A stretch of 64,000 bases of DNA from G965213525 sp965213525 (lineage in GTDB: Bacteria > Actinomycetota > Acidimicrobiia > Acidimicrobiales > Poriferisodalaceae): contig OZ243889.1 of NCBI GenBank assembly GCA_965213525.1, positions 1,860,001 through 1,924,000 of the forward strand, given 5' to 3'. Below, piece after piece: positions 15,568 through 23,610 of the stretch. Under the pieces are notes generated by a model that saw only the letters and a program-made list of their open reading frames with translations, made no database searches and was not told where the DNA came from. Position 1 is the stretch's first letter, and each line of letters starts with the position of its first letter. The position numbers and the translations under genes were made by a program.

Positions 15568-16944
15568 CTATCCACAACAGGAGCTCTCCGTCGTCGAGGT
15601 GATCTGCAGCGGCGAGGGGTGCTGGTCGGGGCTGATGAAGGGGGTGATGTCGGCCCCGAGGTGCTGGGGGTAGCGACGGAACTCGGGCGAGTAGAAGGTC
15701 TTGGAGATGTTGTCGAGGTAGTACCAACCCTTTGGTCCGGTGACCTCGATGCCGTCGTCGCCGGCAATGATCAGCCCCTTGTCGACGAGGTCGTCGATCT
15801 CGGTGCCGAACATCTCCATGAAGTCGACGCCGTGGACCTGGCGGAACCGCTCCCGGCTGAGGTAGCCGGCCTTGACGCCGAGCACCATCGTCCGGCGGAT
15901 CGACTCCTCCTTCGTGATGTGCTTGCCCATCGAGATGGGCAGCTTCCCCGCCTGGACGGTCGCGATGTAGCGACCGATGTCGGGCTCGTTGAAGTACCAG
16001 TGATCCCGGATGTGGCCCGTGGCGGTCGGGCCCATCGGGATGATCGGCACGTCATAGCTCCAGGACGTCTCGCCGTAGCGGGGCTGGAAGCCCGGCTTGG
16101 CGAAGCAGTCCCCGAAGTAGCCGCGGAAGCCGTTCGTCGTGAGCTTCTCGGCGGCCACGAAGAACATCTCGTCGGTCAACTCGCGGGCGGGGACCGGTGG
16201 CAGCTTCCTGCGCTTGGTGGAGATCTGGGCGAGCTCCATGTACGTGTAGAAGGAGACGCAGGTGACCCCGAGCTCGATGGCGGTGTCGAGGCTGCGGTGC
16301 CAGTTCTCCATGGTCTGCCCATTGATCCCGTGCATGAGATCCACGTTGATGTTCTCGAACCCGGACTCTTGGAGGAGCCTGATGCTGCCTTTCAACATCT
16401 CGGGGTCGCTCGGCCGACCGATGTTGACGAGATCTTCCTCGACGAAGGACTGGACGCCGAGGCTGATCCGGTTCACGCCCCGTTCGAGCAGCACCTGGGC
16501 CTTGCGCTCGCTGATGTCGATCGGCGTCGACTCGATGGAGATGTCGATGTCGGCGGCGAAGTTGAAGATGTTGCGCATGTGGCCCAGGAGGTCGTCGAGC
16601 TGCGGCGCGGTCAGCGACGTCGGCGTGCCGCCCCCGATGTAGCCCAGCGTCATGACGTGGTCCTGGACGTAGGGGCGGCCGGCGTAGTTCGACATCTCTG
16701 CCTTCAGCGCCGCCAGGTACGTCGTCGTGAGGTCCTTCTCCGTCTGGAACTTGATGTAGGGACAGCTGAAGCACAGTCGGTTGCAGAACGGGATGTGGAC
16801 GTAGAACCCCATCTGCTCGGGCGTGAAGACCTCGTCCTCGGTGACCGAGACGTGCTTGGTCGGGTACTGGCGGACCCATTCGTTGTCCCGCTCCGGGTAC
16901 TCCTTCCAGAACGGCATGCTGGTCGTGGTGGTCGAGATGGTCAT
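15568..16944 (-). CDS. HemN-like radical SAM enzyme
   Basis: A 458-residue protein of the HemN/HemW branch. GFYVHIPFCNRLCFSCPYIK contains CNRLCFSC (Cys54, 58 and 61) for the 4Fe-4S cluster. YIGGGTPTSL (102-111) and SIESTP are further family motifs, and the C-terminal HemN-type domain follows. Family members outside heme synthesis include C-methyltransferases and the cyclopropane-forming C10P/YtkT type. The ATG overlaps the ABC ATPase stop by 4 bp. The chain ends in an unusual SSCCG. Location beside a methyltransferase, and absence of other heme genes, argue against a coproporphyrinogen role. Confidence 0.88.
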   Translation of the reverse strand: MTISTTTTSMPFWKEYPERDNEWVRQYPTKHVSVTEDEVFTPEQMGFYVHIPFCNRLCFSCPYIKFQTEKDLTTTYLAALKAEMSNYAGRPYVQDHVMTLGYIGGGTPTSLTAPQLDDLLGHMRNIFNFAADIDISIESTPIDISERKAQVLLERGVNRISLGVQSFVEEDLVNIGRPSDPEMLKGSIRLLQESGFENINVDLMHGINGQTMENWHRSLDTAIELGVTCVSFYTYMELAQISTKRRKLPPVPARELTDEMFFVAAEKLTTNGFRGYFGDCFAKPGFQPRYGETSWSYDVPIIPMGPTATGHIRDHWYFNEPDIGRYIATVQAGKLPISMGKHITKEESIRRTMVLGVKAGYLSRERFRQVHGVDFMEMFGTEIDDLVDKGLIIAGDDGIEVTGPKGWYYLDNISKTFYSPEFRRYPQHLGADITPFISPDQHPSPLQITSTTESSCCG

Positions 16945-17918
16945 GACGGCGACTCCGCTCCCGGGTTGTCGGCTAGTTCGCGGACGATGTCGGCGAGGCT
17001 CGGGCGGCTGTAGGCAGCGGCGCGCAGGGCGACGCCGTCGTGTCCGGCCCTGGTGACGACCTCCTCGAGGAAGCCGGCACGTTCCCCTCCGCAGAGCCCG
17101 ATCCGCACGGTCCCGTCGCACGCGTCGACGGTCTTGATCAGGTCGTGCCCTGCGGCGAGCTGCGCGGTCCAGCACCGCAGCTGCTCGACGGTGGACGGAT
17201 CGAGAGGTTCGAGCACGAGGTCAGACCGGGCACCGAGCCGGATCGACTCCCCCAGCGACGCTTCGCGCACCTGGTGACCCTCGTGGAGGGCGATGACGGA
17301 GTCGGCCAGCCCGACCAGCTCGTCGCGGTGGTGACTGGCGAACAGCACGCCGACGCCGTGCCCCTTGAGGCCGCGCAGGAGGTCGAGGAGGTGCTCGCGG
17401 GCGAGTGGGTCGAGGCCGGCGGTCGGCTCGTCCAGGATCAGCAGCTCGGGCCGGTGGGCGACGGCGCAGATGATGTGCACCTTGCGCTGGTTCCCTCCCG
17501 ACAACCGGCGGGCGTACTGGTGGCGGTACCGCCCGAGGTCGGCCACCTCGATGAGCTCGTCGCGTCGCCCCGGCTCGGCCCGCCGCAGCTTCAGCTGGTG
17601 CTCGACGTAGGCCTCGACCGTCACGCCGTCGGGCAGCTCCTTGACCTGCTGCACGTACCCCACGTGTCGACTCACCTGGCGGGAGCGGTGGGCCTGGACG
17701 CCCCGGATGCGCACCTCACCGGTGTGAGGTCGCAGGAGGCCGGCGACGAGCCGGATCAGCGTCGTCTTGCCGGCCCCGTTCGTGCCGATGACGGCCACAC
17801 CCTCCCCCGGCCGCACGGTGAGGTCGATCGGCCCCAGCGCGAAGGCGGGGCCCGTCCGGTGCCCGACCCCCGCCACCAACAGCACGGGATCGCCGGTGCC
17901 GCAGCGGTGCTCACACAT
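16941..17918 (-). CDS. ABC transporter ATPase subunit
   Basis: A 325-residue ATPase of the drug-export (DrrA-like) type. Walker A is GTNGAGKTT (45-53), the signature is LSGGNQRK, Walker B is LLILDEP, and the switch is SHH. About 90 extra C-terminal residues after the nucleotide-binding domain are typical of DrrA-like proteins that stabilise the complex with their permease. The gene overlaps the permease gene by 8 bp, so the two almost certainly form one exporter. The likely cargo is the product of this cluster, adding to self-protection. Confidence 0.93.
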   Translation of the reverse strand: MCEHRCGTGDPVLLVAGVGHRTGPAFALGPIDLTVRPGEGVAVIGTNGAGKTTLIRLVAGLLRPHTGEVRIRGVQAHRSRQVSRHVGYVQQVKELPDGVTVEAYVEHQLKLRRAEPGRRDELIEVADLGRYRHQYARRLSGGNQRKVHIICAVAHRPELLILDEPTAGLDPLAREHLLDLLRGLKGHGVGVLFASHHRDELVGLADSVIALHEGHQVREASLGESIRLGARSDLVLEPLDPSTVEQLRCWTAQLAAGHDLIKTVDACDGTVRIGLCGGERAGFLEEVVTRAGHDGVALRAAAYSRPSLADIVRELADNPGAESPS

Positions 17919-18714
17919 GACGACCGACCCTCCGGCGGAAGAGGTAGGCCGACAGGCCGACGCCGAGCACGGCCCACCCGACGGTCAGGGCGATCGACGC
18001 CGCCGACGGCGACGGACCGTGCCCGGTCGCCGACCGGAACATCTCGACGTGGACCGACAGCGGCAGCCGTGCCAGCACCTCTCCCGCCCACCCGAGGTTG
18101 TCGATCGGGAAGAACACGCCGGCGAAGTACAGGAGGGGGATGACGACGATGTTCACGACGGCCGGGAACGAGATCTCGTTGGTGTAGGTGGCGACGACGA
18201 CGCCGAGGCCGGCGAAGGCGAGGCACCCCGAGACGAAGGTGAGGACCAGGAGGGCGAACGAGTCGATCCCGGCGTCGTAGGCCACCACGCCGAGCACCAG
18301 CACGAAGACGAACTGGAACAGGCACTTGACGAGGACGCCGAGCATCCGGGCGACGAGGAACCCGGAGTAGGACAGCGGCGAGAGGATGAGGTCCTCCATC
18401 GTCCGCCGGTTCCGGTCGAGGATCATCGTGTAGCCGATGGTGTAGGTGCAGCTGAACATGACGCCGGCGGCGAGGATCCCCGGGAACACGAAGGCGAAGT
18501 AGCTGCCCGCGGCCGGGTCCGGGCTGACCATCTGACCGGTGGCGGCGCCGAAGGCCAGCACCATCGACACCGACGTCAAGAAGGTGGACCCGGCGAACAG
18601 GCGGTTGTCGAAGAACTGCCTGATGTCCATGGCCACCAGATCGAGCACGTCTGTAGCCCACCGGTCCCGGGAGGGCCCGGTGGGTGGGGTGGCCGGCTTC
18701 GTCTTAGACCGCAC
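17911..18714 (-). CDS. ABC-2 type permease (drug exporter)
   Basis: A 267-residue DrrB-like membrane protein. Six hydrophobic segments can be counted, at about residues 43-60, 72-92, 118-140, 150-175, 183-205 and 240-258. RNRRTMEDLILSPLS is the coupling region typical of ABC-2 permeases. The GTG start at 18712-18714 overlaps the preceding pseudo-nitrilase stop by 11 bp. It pairs with the ATPase directly downstream to make a homodimeric exporter. Confidence 0.9.
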   Translation of the reverse strand: MRSKTKPATPPTGPSRDRWATDVLDLVAMDIRQFFDNRLFAGSTFLTSVSMVLAFGAATGQMVSPDPAAGSYFAFVFPGILAAGVMFSCTYTIGYTMILDRNRRTMEDLILSPLSYSGFLVARMLGVLVKCLFQFVFVLVLGVVAYDAGIDSFALLVLTFVSGCLAFAGLGVVVATYTNEISFPAVVNIVVIPLLYFAGVFFPIDNLGWAGEVLARLPLSVHVEMFRSATGHGPSPSAASIALTVGWAVLGVGLSAYLFRRRVGRHV

Positions 18715-19564
18715 GGCACACCGCCCGGTGCGTCGTCGACCAGGTCGACGCCAGGTCGTCGTGGAACGGCAACGCGGCCCGCACCTTGCGCTGCTGGCGG
18801 AGGAAGACCTGACCGACGATCACCTCGTCGCCCGCCCCTGGTGCGACCTCGGCGAGGATGTCGGCATCGGCCGGGGCGTCGGCGTCGTGGACCAGGCCGT
18901 CCACGATCATGCTGCGGCCGAGGTACGCCATGCCGACGAGCCGGTTCTCCCCGGCACCACTGGCGAGGACGAAGGTGCACTCGTTGTCGGCGGCTCGGGC
19001 GCGACAGATCGACCGCACGGCGTGCGAGTACGGGGCGAAGACGTTCGCCGTGCACACCACGATCTCGACGCCCTGGTGCACGTGGTGCCTGCCGGCCTCG
19101 GGGAAGCGGAGGTCGTGGCCGGCCAGCAGACCGATCCGCCCGACGGGGGTGTCGATCACGTCGGTCGGCTCACCAGGCGACACGAAGTCCGCCTCGCCCG
19201 CCCACAGGCTCGCCCGCCGGTAGCAGCCGAGCACCTCGCCGGACGGTCCCACGAGGAGGGCGGCGTCGAACACGTCCCGCCCGTCGGCCAGGATCACGCC
19301 GGCGACGACGTGGACCTGCAGGGTGCCGGCCCGCTCGGAGAGGAACTCGACGACGGGGCCGTCGAGCGGGGTGGCGTCGGTGCGCAGCGTCGGGAAGTTC
19401 AGGCCGGTCGCGAAGGCGCCGGGCAGGCAGACGAGGTCGGCACCACGCTCGGCCGCCGATGTCAGCAGGGCCGACGCACGCCGCTGGTTGCCGTCCCGGT
19501 TGCCGGGATCGATGTGGATCTGGGCCACGGCGAGGGTCGTGGGCCGTCCGCGGAACAGCGTCAT
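18704..19564 (-). CDS. Nitrilase-fold protein with all three catalytic residues lost
   Basis: A 286-residue carbon-nitrogen-hydrolase-fold protein. The Glu position reads CLPGAFAT (Gly49 for Glu), the Lys position reads YRRASL (Arg117), and the nucleophile loop reads GLLAGHDLRFPEAGR (Gly149 for Cys). The loop D-L-R-F-P-E is otherwise close to textbook, so this is a full-length, conserved pseudoenzyme rather than a decayed gene. ATG at 19562-19564 is chosen by homology of its start with the paralogues. It lies between the decarboxylase and the exporter genes. Confidence 0.77.
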   Translation of the reverse strand: MTLFRGRPTTLAVAQIHIDPGNRDGNQRRASALLTSAAERGADLVCLPGAFATGLNFPTLRTDATPLDGPVVEFLSERAGTLQVHVVAGVILADGRDVFDAALLVGPSGEVLGCYRRASLWAGEADFVSPGEPTDVIDTPVGRIGLLAGHDLRFPEAGRHHVHQGVEIVVCTANVFAPYSHAVRSICRARAADNECTFVLASGAGENRLVGMAYLGRSMIVDGLVHDADAPADADILAEVAPGAGDEVIVGQVFLRQQRKVRAALPFHDDLASTWSTTHRAVCRAV

Positions 19565-19589
19565 CGACCGACCCCCGGTCCGAGCGCGC

Positions 19590-20771
19590 TCATGCCGCCA
19601 CCACGTCGGATCCGACGTCGAGCACCGCCTGTTGCAGCGCCGGCACGAACTCGTCCACCATCGCACGGGTGACGTGGCGGGTGACGACCAGCCGCAGCGT
19701 GTCGGTGTACCGACGCGACGTCGAGGCGATCCACCCCCGGGACTGGAGCCGCTCGGCGACCTGCGGAGCCAGGTGGAGGCGGATCGTGACGATGTTCAGC
19801 TCGGGTTCGATGAAGAGCTCGAACCCTGCGCACCGCAGGCGATCGACGAGGTGGTCGGTCACCTCGAAGTTCGTTCGGGTGACCTCGACGAAGCCCTCAC
19901 GGCCGAGGTGCTCGAGGACGGCGTAGGTGGCCACCGCCGCGCTGCCGGGCCGGGTGCCGAGGAACGTGCTGTGCACGGGCGTGTCGACGAAGAACGAATC
20001 GACGGCGAACGTGCCGGTGTCAGCCGCCTCCCGGAACAGGATCGCCCCGGCCGGCACGTTGGCGAGGCCGTACTTGTGGGGATCGATGGTGATGGAGTCG
20101 ACGCCGGCCACGGTGAAGTCGAACTGCGGGAGGTCGCGGCCGAGCTCTCGTGCGAAGGGGATGATGAAGCCGCCGGTGGCGGCGTCCACGTGGAAGCGGA
20201 CGCCGAGCTTGGCCAGCCGCGGGCCGATGGCGTCGACGAGGTCGACGACCCCGAACTCGCTGCTGCCTGCGGTGGCGACCACGGCGATCGTGTGCTCGTT
20301 GATCTGCTCCTCGACCCCGCCCGCCGAGAGCCGGAGCGCCTCGTCGACGGGAACGACGGCAGGGGTGATGCCGAGGAGGGCGAAGATCTTGTGGAAGGAG
20401 AAGTGGACCGTGCTGCCGACGATCACCTCCGGCCGTTCGGTGAGCCGCCCCTCGTGGCGGGCCAGCTCGCGGGCGACGTGCACGGCGATCAGGTTCGCCT
20501 CGGTGCCGCCCGACACCAGGTTCCCCGAGCCGCCCTCGTTGCCCAGGAACGACAGGAGGATCTGAACGACCTGCCGCTCGATCCGCTTGGTGCCACCGAA
20601 GATCCGGACGTCGCCGAGGTTGGTGTGGGCCGCGAGGTGCGCCATCTCGACGCTCAACGGGTGGGGTTCGGTGCAGATCGAGTTGAGGACGCGGTGCCAG
20701 GGGACGTCGTCGCCCATCTGCTCGGCGACGCGACGGCGGACGACGTCGGCCGCGAGGCCCCGCGCCCTCAC
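19590..20771 (-). CDS. PLP-dependent decarboxylase, tyrosine/aspartate (MfnA)-like
   Basis: A 393-residue fold-type I PLP enzyme of the group II decarboxylase family. SGGTEAN (87-93) binds the phosphate, HVDAATGG (194-201) stacks on and anchors the cofactor, and Lys233 in SITIDPHKYG forms the aldimine. Length and motifs are closest to archaeal-type MfnA, which decarboxylates L-tyrosine or L-aspartate. In this cluster a tyrosine-derived amine (tyramine or a hydroxylated form) would be a logical product. The GTG start overlaps the upstream stop by 4 bp. Substrate is inferred; aspartate or another amino acid cannot be ruled out. Confidence 0.83.
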   Translation of the reverse strand: MRARGLAADVVRRRVAEQMGDDVPWHRVLNSICTEPHPLSVEMAHLAAHTNLGDVRIFGGTKRIERQVVQILLSFLGNEGGSGNLVSGGTEANLIAVHVARELARHEGRLTERPEVIVGSTVHFSFHKIFALLGITPAVVPVDEALRLSAGGVEEQINEHTIAVVATAGSSEFGVVDLVDAIGPRLAKLGVRFHVDAATGGFIIPFARELGRDLPQFDFTVAGVDSITIDPHKYGLANVPAGAILFREAADTGTFAVDSFFVDTPVHSTFLGTRPGSAAVATYAVLEHLGREGFVEVTRTNFEVTDHLVDRLRCAGFELFIEPELNIVTIRLHLAPQVAERLQSRGWIASTSRRYTDTLRLVVTRHVTRAMVDEFVPALQQAVLDVGSDVVAA

Positions 20772-21592
20772 GCCGTCCTCCCGAGGGCGGGGCGGGTGGC
20801 CGACGCCAGCGTTCCGGTCGCATCCGTGATCGGCGTGAAGAGCTCGGGGCGGCGCCCCCACAGGCCGAACCAGAACTTCTCTTGGAAGCGGAGGTCGGGC
20901 TGGCGCAGGTGACGGATGCGGTCGAGGTCCAGCGGGGCCTCGAAGACCCCCTCGCGGTCGCCGACCTCGAGGACCGGCCCCTCCGGCACGGCCACCGTGC
21001 TCCCCCCGTGCGAGCCGCCCCCGATGCCGCTGGCGACGGCGACGGCCACCACGTGCAGCGTGGCGATCCCCGAGACCGCAGCGCGCTGGGCCTCGACCGC
21101 CCGCCCCGCGAGGGAGCCGGCGACGACGAGGAGCTCCGCTCCCCGGAGGCACTGGATCCGCGGGGGTTCCATGAGCCAGACGTCGGGTCCGAGGAGCACT
21201 CCGACGCGGCCGAGCTCGGTCTCGACGACCGGGAAGTCCTCGCCGGTGGCGGTCGTCCCGTCGGCCTCGATGGCGCGGCGGACCTCGCAGCGCACCGCTC
21301 CGGTCGGGTCGATGAGCCTCGCCGTCTGGGTGGGCCCGGAGGGACCGGGCTCTGGCCAGGAGCCGGTCAGGACGTGGGTCTGGCAGCTCACGGCCAAGAT
21401 CGCCAGGCGCTCGAGGCACTGCGCCGCCGCACGGGGTGTCGGCGTCGAGCCGTCGGCCCCGGTGAAGGCGTTCTCGGGGAGGACGACGAAGGAGGCCGCC
21501 GGGGTGACGTGCCGTTCGAGATCCCCCAGCGCCGCCTCGACGGTCCCGGCGGAGTCGGCCCGGCGGCGGTGCTGTGCGACGAAGATGCTCAC
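20768..21592 (-). CDS. Nitrilase-fold protein lacking the catalytic Cys and Lys
   Basis: A 274-residue close paralogue of the protein at 9407-10213, sharing AQHRRRADS, SFVVLPE, HVLTGSWPE, GVLLGPDVWL and RRPELF-type ends. Glu40 is present. The Lys region reads CEVRRAIEA, and Gly135 replaces the nucleophile Cys in GVLLGPDVW. It directly follows the only catalytically intact nitrilase of the cluster, with GTGA overlap. A heteromeric complex of active and inactive nitrilase-fold subunits is possible, since the family assembles through its faces. Confidence 0.77.
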   Translation of the reverse strand: MSIFVAQHRRRADSAGTVEAALGDLERHVTPAASFVVLPENAFTGADGSTPTPRAAAQCLERLAILAVSCQTHVLTGSWPEPGPSGPTQTARLIDPTGAVRCEVRRAIEADGTTATGEDFPVVETELGRVGVLLGPDVWLMEPPRIQCLRGAELLVVAGSLAGRAVEAQRAAVSGIATLHVVAVAVASGIGGGSHGGSTVAVPEGPVLEVGDREGVFEAPLDLDRIRHLRQPDLRFQEKFWFGLWGRRPELFTPITDATGTLASATRPALGRTA

Positions 21593-22539
21593 GACACCCT
21601 CCCGCCCGCCGGCGCGGTGGCGTCGGCGCCGGCCGCGGTCGGGGTGGGGACCGCAGCGATGCTGGCCTGCAGCTCGGCGGCGAGGTCACGCTCGGCCCCC
21701 ACGTACTGCTCCATGATCGCCCCGTAGGCAGCGGGCCTGCGCAGGTCCCGCCACAGGCGCCAGTCGCCGTCGGGGTCCTCGCACGCCAGGGCGGTGCCGA
21801 GATCGGCGGTGAGGATCTCCGGCCGATCGTCGCCGGCCCGGGCGATCACCCCCTCGGGGGTGGCGACGAGGCTGGTGCCGGAGAAGTTGATCTCGACCAG
21901 CCGGTCACCCCGCATGCCTCGCACGACCCCGACCGAGCTGGCGTAGACGATGTTGACCCCGTTCAGGTAGGCGGTCGTGCGCAGGGCGTTGACCATCAGG
22001 TCCTGGTTCTGGAGGAGCGTCCCCCCGGGGACGAAGATCGTGTGGGCGCCGCACAGGGCCTGGATGCGGATGACCTCGGGGATCCAGAAGTCCGAGCAGA
22101 CGGCGACCCCGATCCTGCCGACGTCGGTGTCGAGCACCCCGATGCTGTCCGCCTGCTCGCAGACGACCATCTCGTTGCCGAACGCGTGCGCTTTGACGGC
22201 CTGCCCGACGACCTGGCCGTCCCGCCCGATGACGAGCGAGGTGTTGCGGTACATGCCGCCGTCGAGGGCCTCGACGATCGTGCCGAGCACGATGATCGTG
22301 CTTGCCTCGGCCGCCAGCGCCTGGAACCGGCCGGTGATCGGGCCGGGGATCGGTGTGTCCGTCCGCCCTCGGAGGTGGTCCTGGCCCGGCATGTACCAGG
22401 GAGGGCCGAGCAGGAACTCCGGGAAGCAGACGACGTCGACGTCGCCGCCCGCTGTCGCCTCCCCGATCGATCGGTAGGCGGTCTCGAGACCCTCCGCCGG
22501 GTCGTCGGCCCACTGGGCCTGGACGAGCGCGACCTTCAT
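21589..22539 (-). CDS. Carbon-nitrogen hydrolase (nitrilase superfamily), intact triad
   Basis: A 316-residue enzyme and the only one of the five nitrilase-fold proteins here with a complete triad: Glu41 in CFPEFL, Lys116 in AVKAHAFGNE and Cys148 in GVAVCSDFWIPE. The family hydrolyses amides, carbamoyl groups or nitriles, or runs in reverse as N-acyltransferases. ATG at 22537-22539 follows a strong AAGGAGG, one of the best ribosome sites in the operon. The Pro/Ala/Thr-rich C-terminal tail after about residue 290 is unusual and may be disordered. Confidence 0.88.
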   Translation of the reverse strand: MKVALVQAQWADDPAEGLETAYRSIGEATAGGDVDVVCFPEFLLGPPWYMPGQDHLRGRTDTPIPGPITGRFQALAAEASTIIVLGTIVEALDGGMYRNTSLVIGRDGQVVGQAVKAHAFGNEMVVCEQADSIGVLDTDVGRIGVAVCSDFWIPEVIRIQALCGAHTIFVPGGTLLQNQDLMVNALRTTAYLNGVNIVYASSVGVVRGMRGDRLVEINFSGTSLVATPEGVIARAGDDRPEILTADLGTALACEDPDGDWRLWRDLRRPAAYGAIMEQYVGAERDLAAELQASIAAVPTPTAAGADATAPAGGRVS

Positions 22540-23609
22540 CGGTGTCCTCCTTCGGTGGTGCGCGGCCCGGTGACGACGACGGTTGCGTCGACCCCCAGAT
22601 GCGCGAGCAGGCGGGCGTGGAGCGAACGGTCGAGGTCCACCGGGCGGGGACGGTCCCCCGGGATCGGCGTGCAGGTGACGTGGAAGCGTCCGCCCCTGAT
22701 CTCACAGGAGAGGTCGGGCTCGAGATCGGCGTGGTCGAACAGCACGCGCTCCACGTCGACCGCCGAGACGGGACCGGCCGCAGTGGTGACGGCGTCGACG
22801 ACCCGTCCCAGCGGGACGACCACGCGGCTCGGGTCGCCACAGGCACAGGTCCAGCCCCCTGACGAGAGCTCCACCAGCTGGCCCGTGGCGGTGACCTCGC
22901 CGCCGCCGACCGTCGGGCGGGGCGGGCCGGCGACGAGCTCCCCCCGTCGGCCCCCGGCGAGGGACCGGGCGTCAGAAGGGCCGAGGAGGTCGGCGGTGGG
23001 ATGGTCCTCGGTGAGGTGGAGCGCCCCGGCGCCGCACGGCGTCGCGATCACCGGCACCGCCGCGGTCCCGAACACCGGGATCGCGCTCGCCCCCCACAGT
23101 GCGGCGATGCGGTCGATGCGGGCCGGTGCGCACCCGTCGTCGACGACGACCAGGGTCCGCAGGAGGGGGGGACCGTCGCCAGGGGCGCGGTCAGCCCGGG
23201 CCAGCTCCAGGGCGGTGGCGGCCGAGGCGACCATCGCCGTCACCCCGTAGCGCCGCATCAGCCCGAGCGTGCGGGGCATGGGGCAGATGGTGTTGCTGGT
23301 GCCGATCCCGATCAGCGTCGCTCCGACCAGCTCGAGCGCCCGTTCGACCACGTGCCCGACGAAGGTCAGCTCGTAGGGCACGGCGACCACGACGACGTCC
23401 TCGGCGCCGAGCACCCCGTCGACGGCCCGGGCCAGGTCGACCTGGGCACGGAAGAAGTCCTCCTGGGGCAGCAACCCCGCCCGGGTCGAGCCGGCGGCAT
23501 CGACCCACTCCCCGTAGCGGGCGCCGAGCGGGGTCTCGCCGCCGTCGCCGGCGGTCGGTGGCGCCCCGCCCCGGGTCGTCGTGCGCGAGCGCTCGTGGAC
23601 GTCGGTCAC
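22536..23609 (-). CDS. Degenerate PaaK-like adenylate-forming protein
   Basis: A 357-residue relative of the phenylacetate-CoA ligase-like protein at 29368-30729, recognisable by VVVVAVPYELTFVGHVVERALELVGATLI and LWGASAIPVFG. It lacks about 75 N-terminal residues. The phosphate-binding SSGTSTG is DAAGSTRAG (about 37-45), FGMTE is FGTAAVP, and no YRTGD is found. ATP-dependent acyl activation is therefore doubtful. A C-terminal domain with Cys-rich GWTCACGD remains. GTG at 23607-23609 sits 1 bp from the UvrA-like stop. It may act as a partner or substrate-binding subunit. Confidence 0.65.
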   Translation of the reverse strand: MTDVHERSRTTTRGGAPPTAGDGGETPLGARYGEWVDAAGSTRAGLLPQEDFFRAQVDLARAVDGVLGAEDVVVVAVPYELTFVGHVVERALELVGATLIGIGTSNTICPMPRTLGLMRRYGVTAMVASAATALELARADRAPGDGPPLLRTLVVVDDGCAPARIDRIAALWGASAIPVFGTAAVPVIATPCGAGALHLTEDHPTADLLGPSDARSLAGGRRGELVAGPPRPTVGGGEVTATGQLVELSSGGWTCACGDPSRVVVPLGRVVDAVTTAAGPVSAVDVERVLFDHADLEPDLSCEIRGGRFHVTCTPIPGDRPRPVDLDRSLHARLLAHLGVDATVVVTGPRTTEGGHR

Positions 23610-23610
23610 G

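Noticed and set aside
15568..16944. Housekeeping coproporphyrinogen dehydrogenase (HemN)
   Set aside because: It lies in a biosynthetic operon with no other heme genes and is directly paired with a methyltransferase; the family includes non-heme members.
15481..17013. Long plus-strand frame opposite the HemN-like gene
   Set aside because: Low-complexity antisense translation; the opposite strand has conserved radical SAM motifs.
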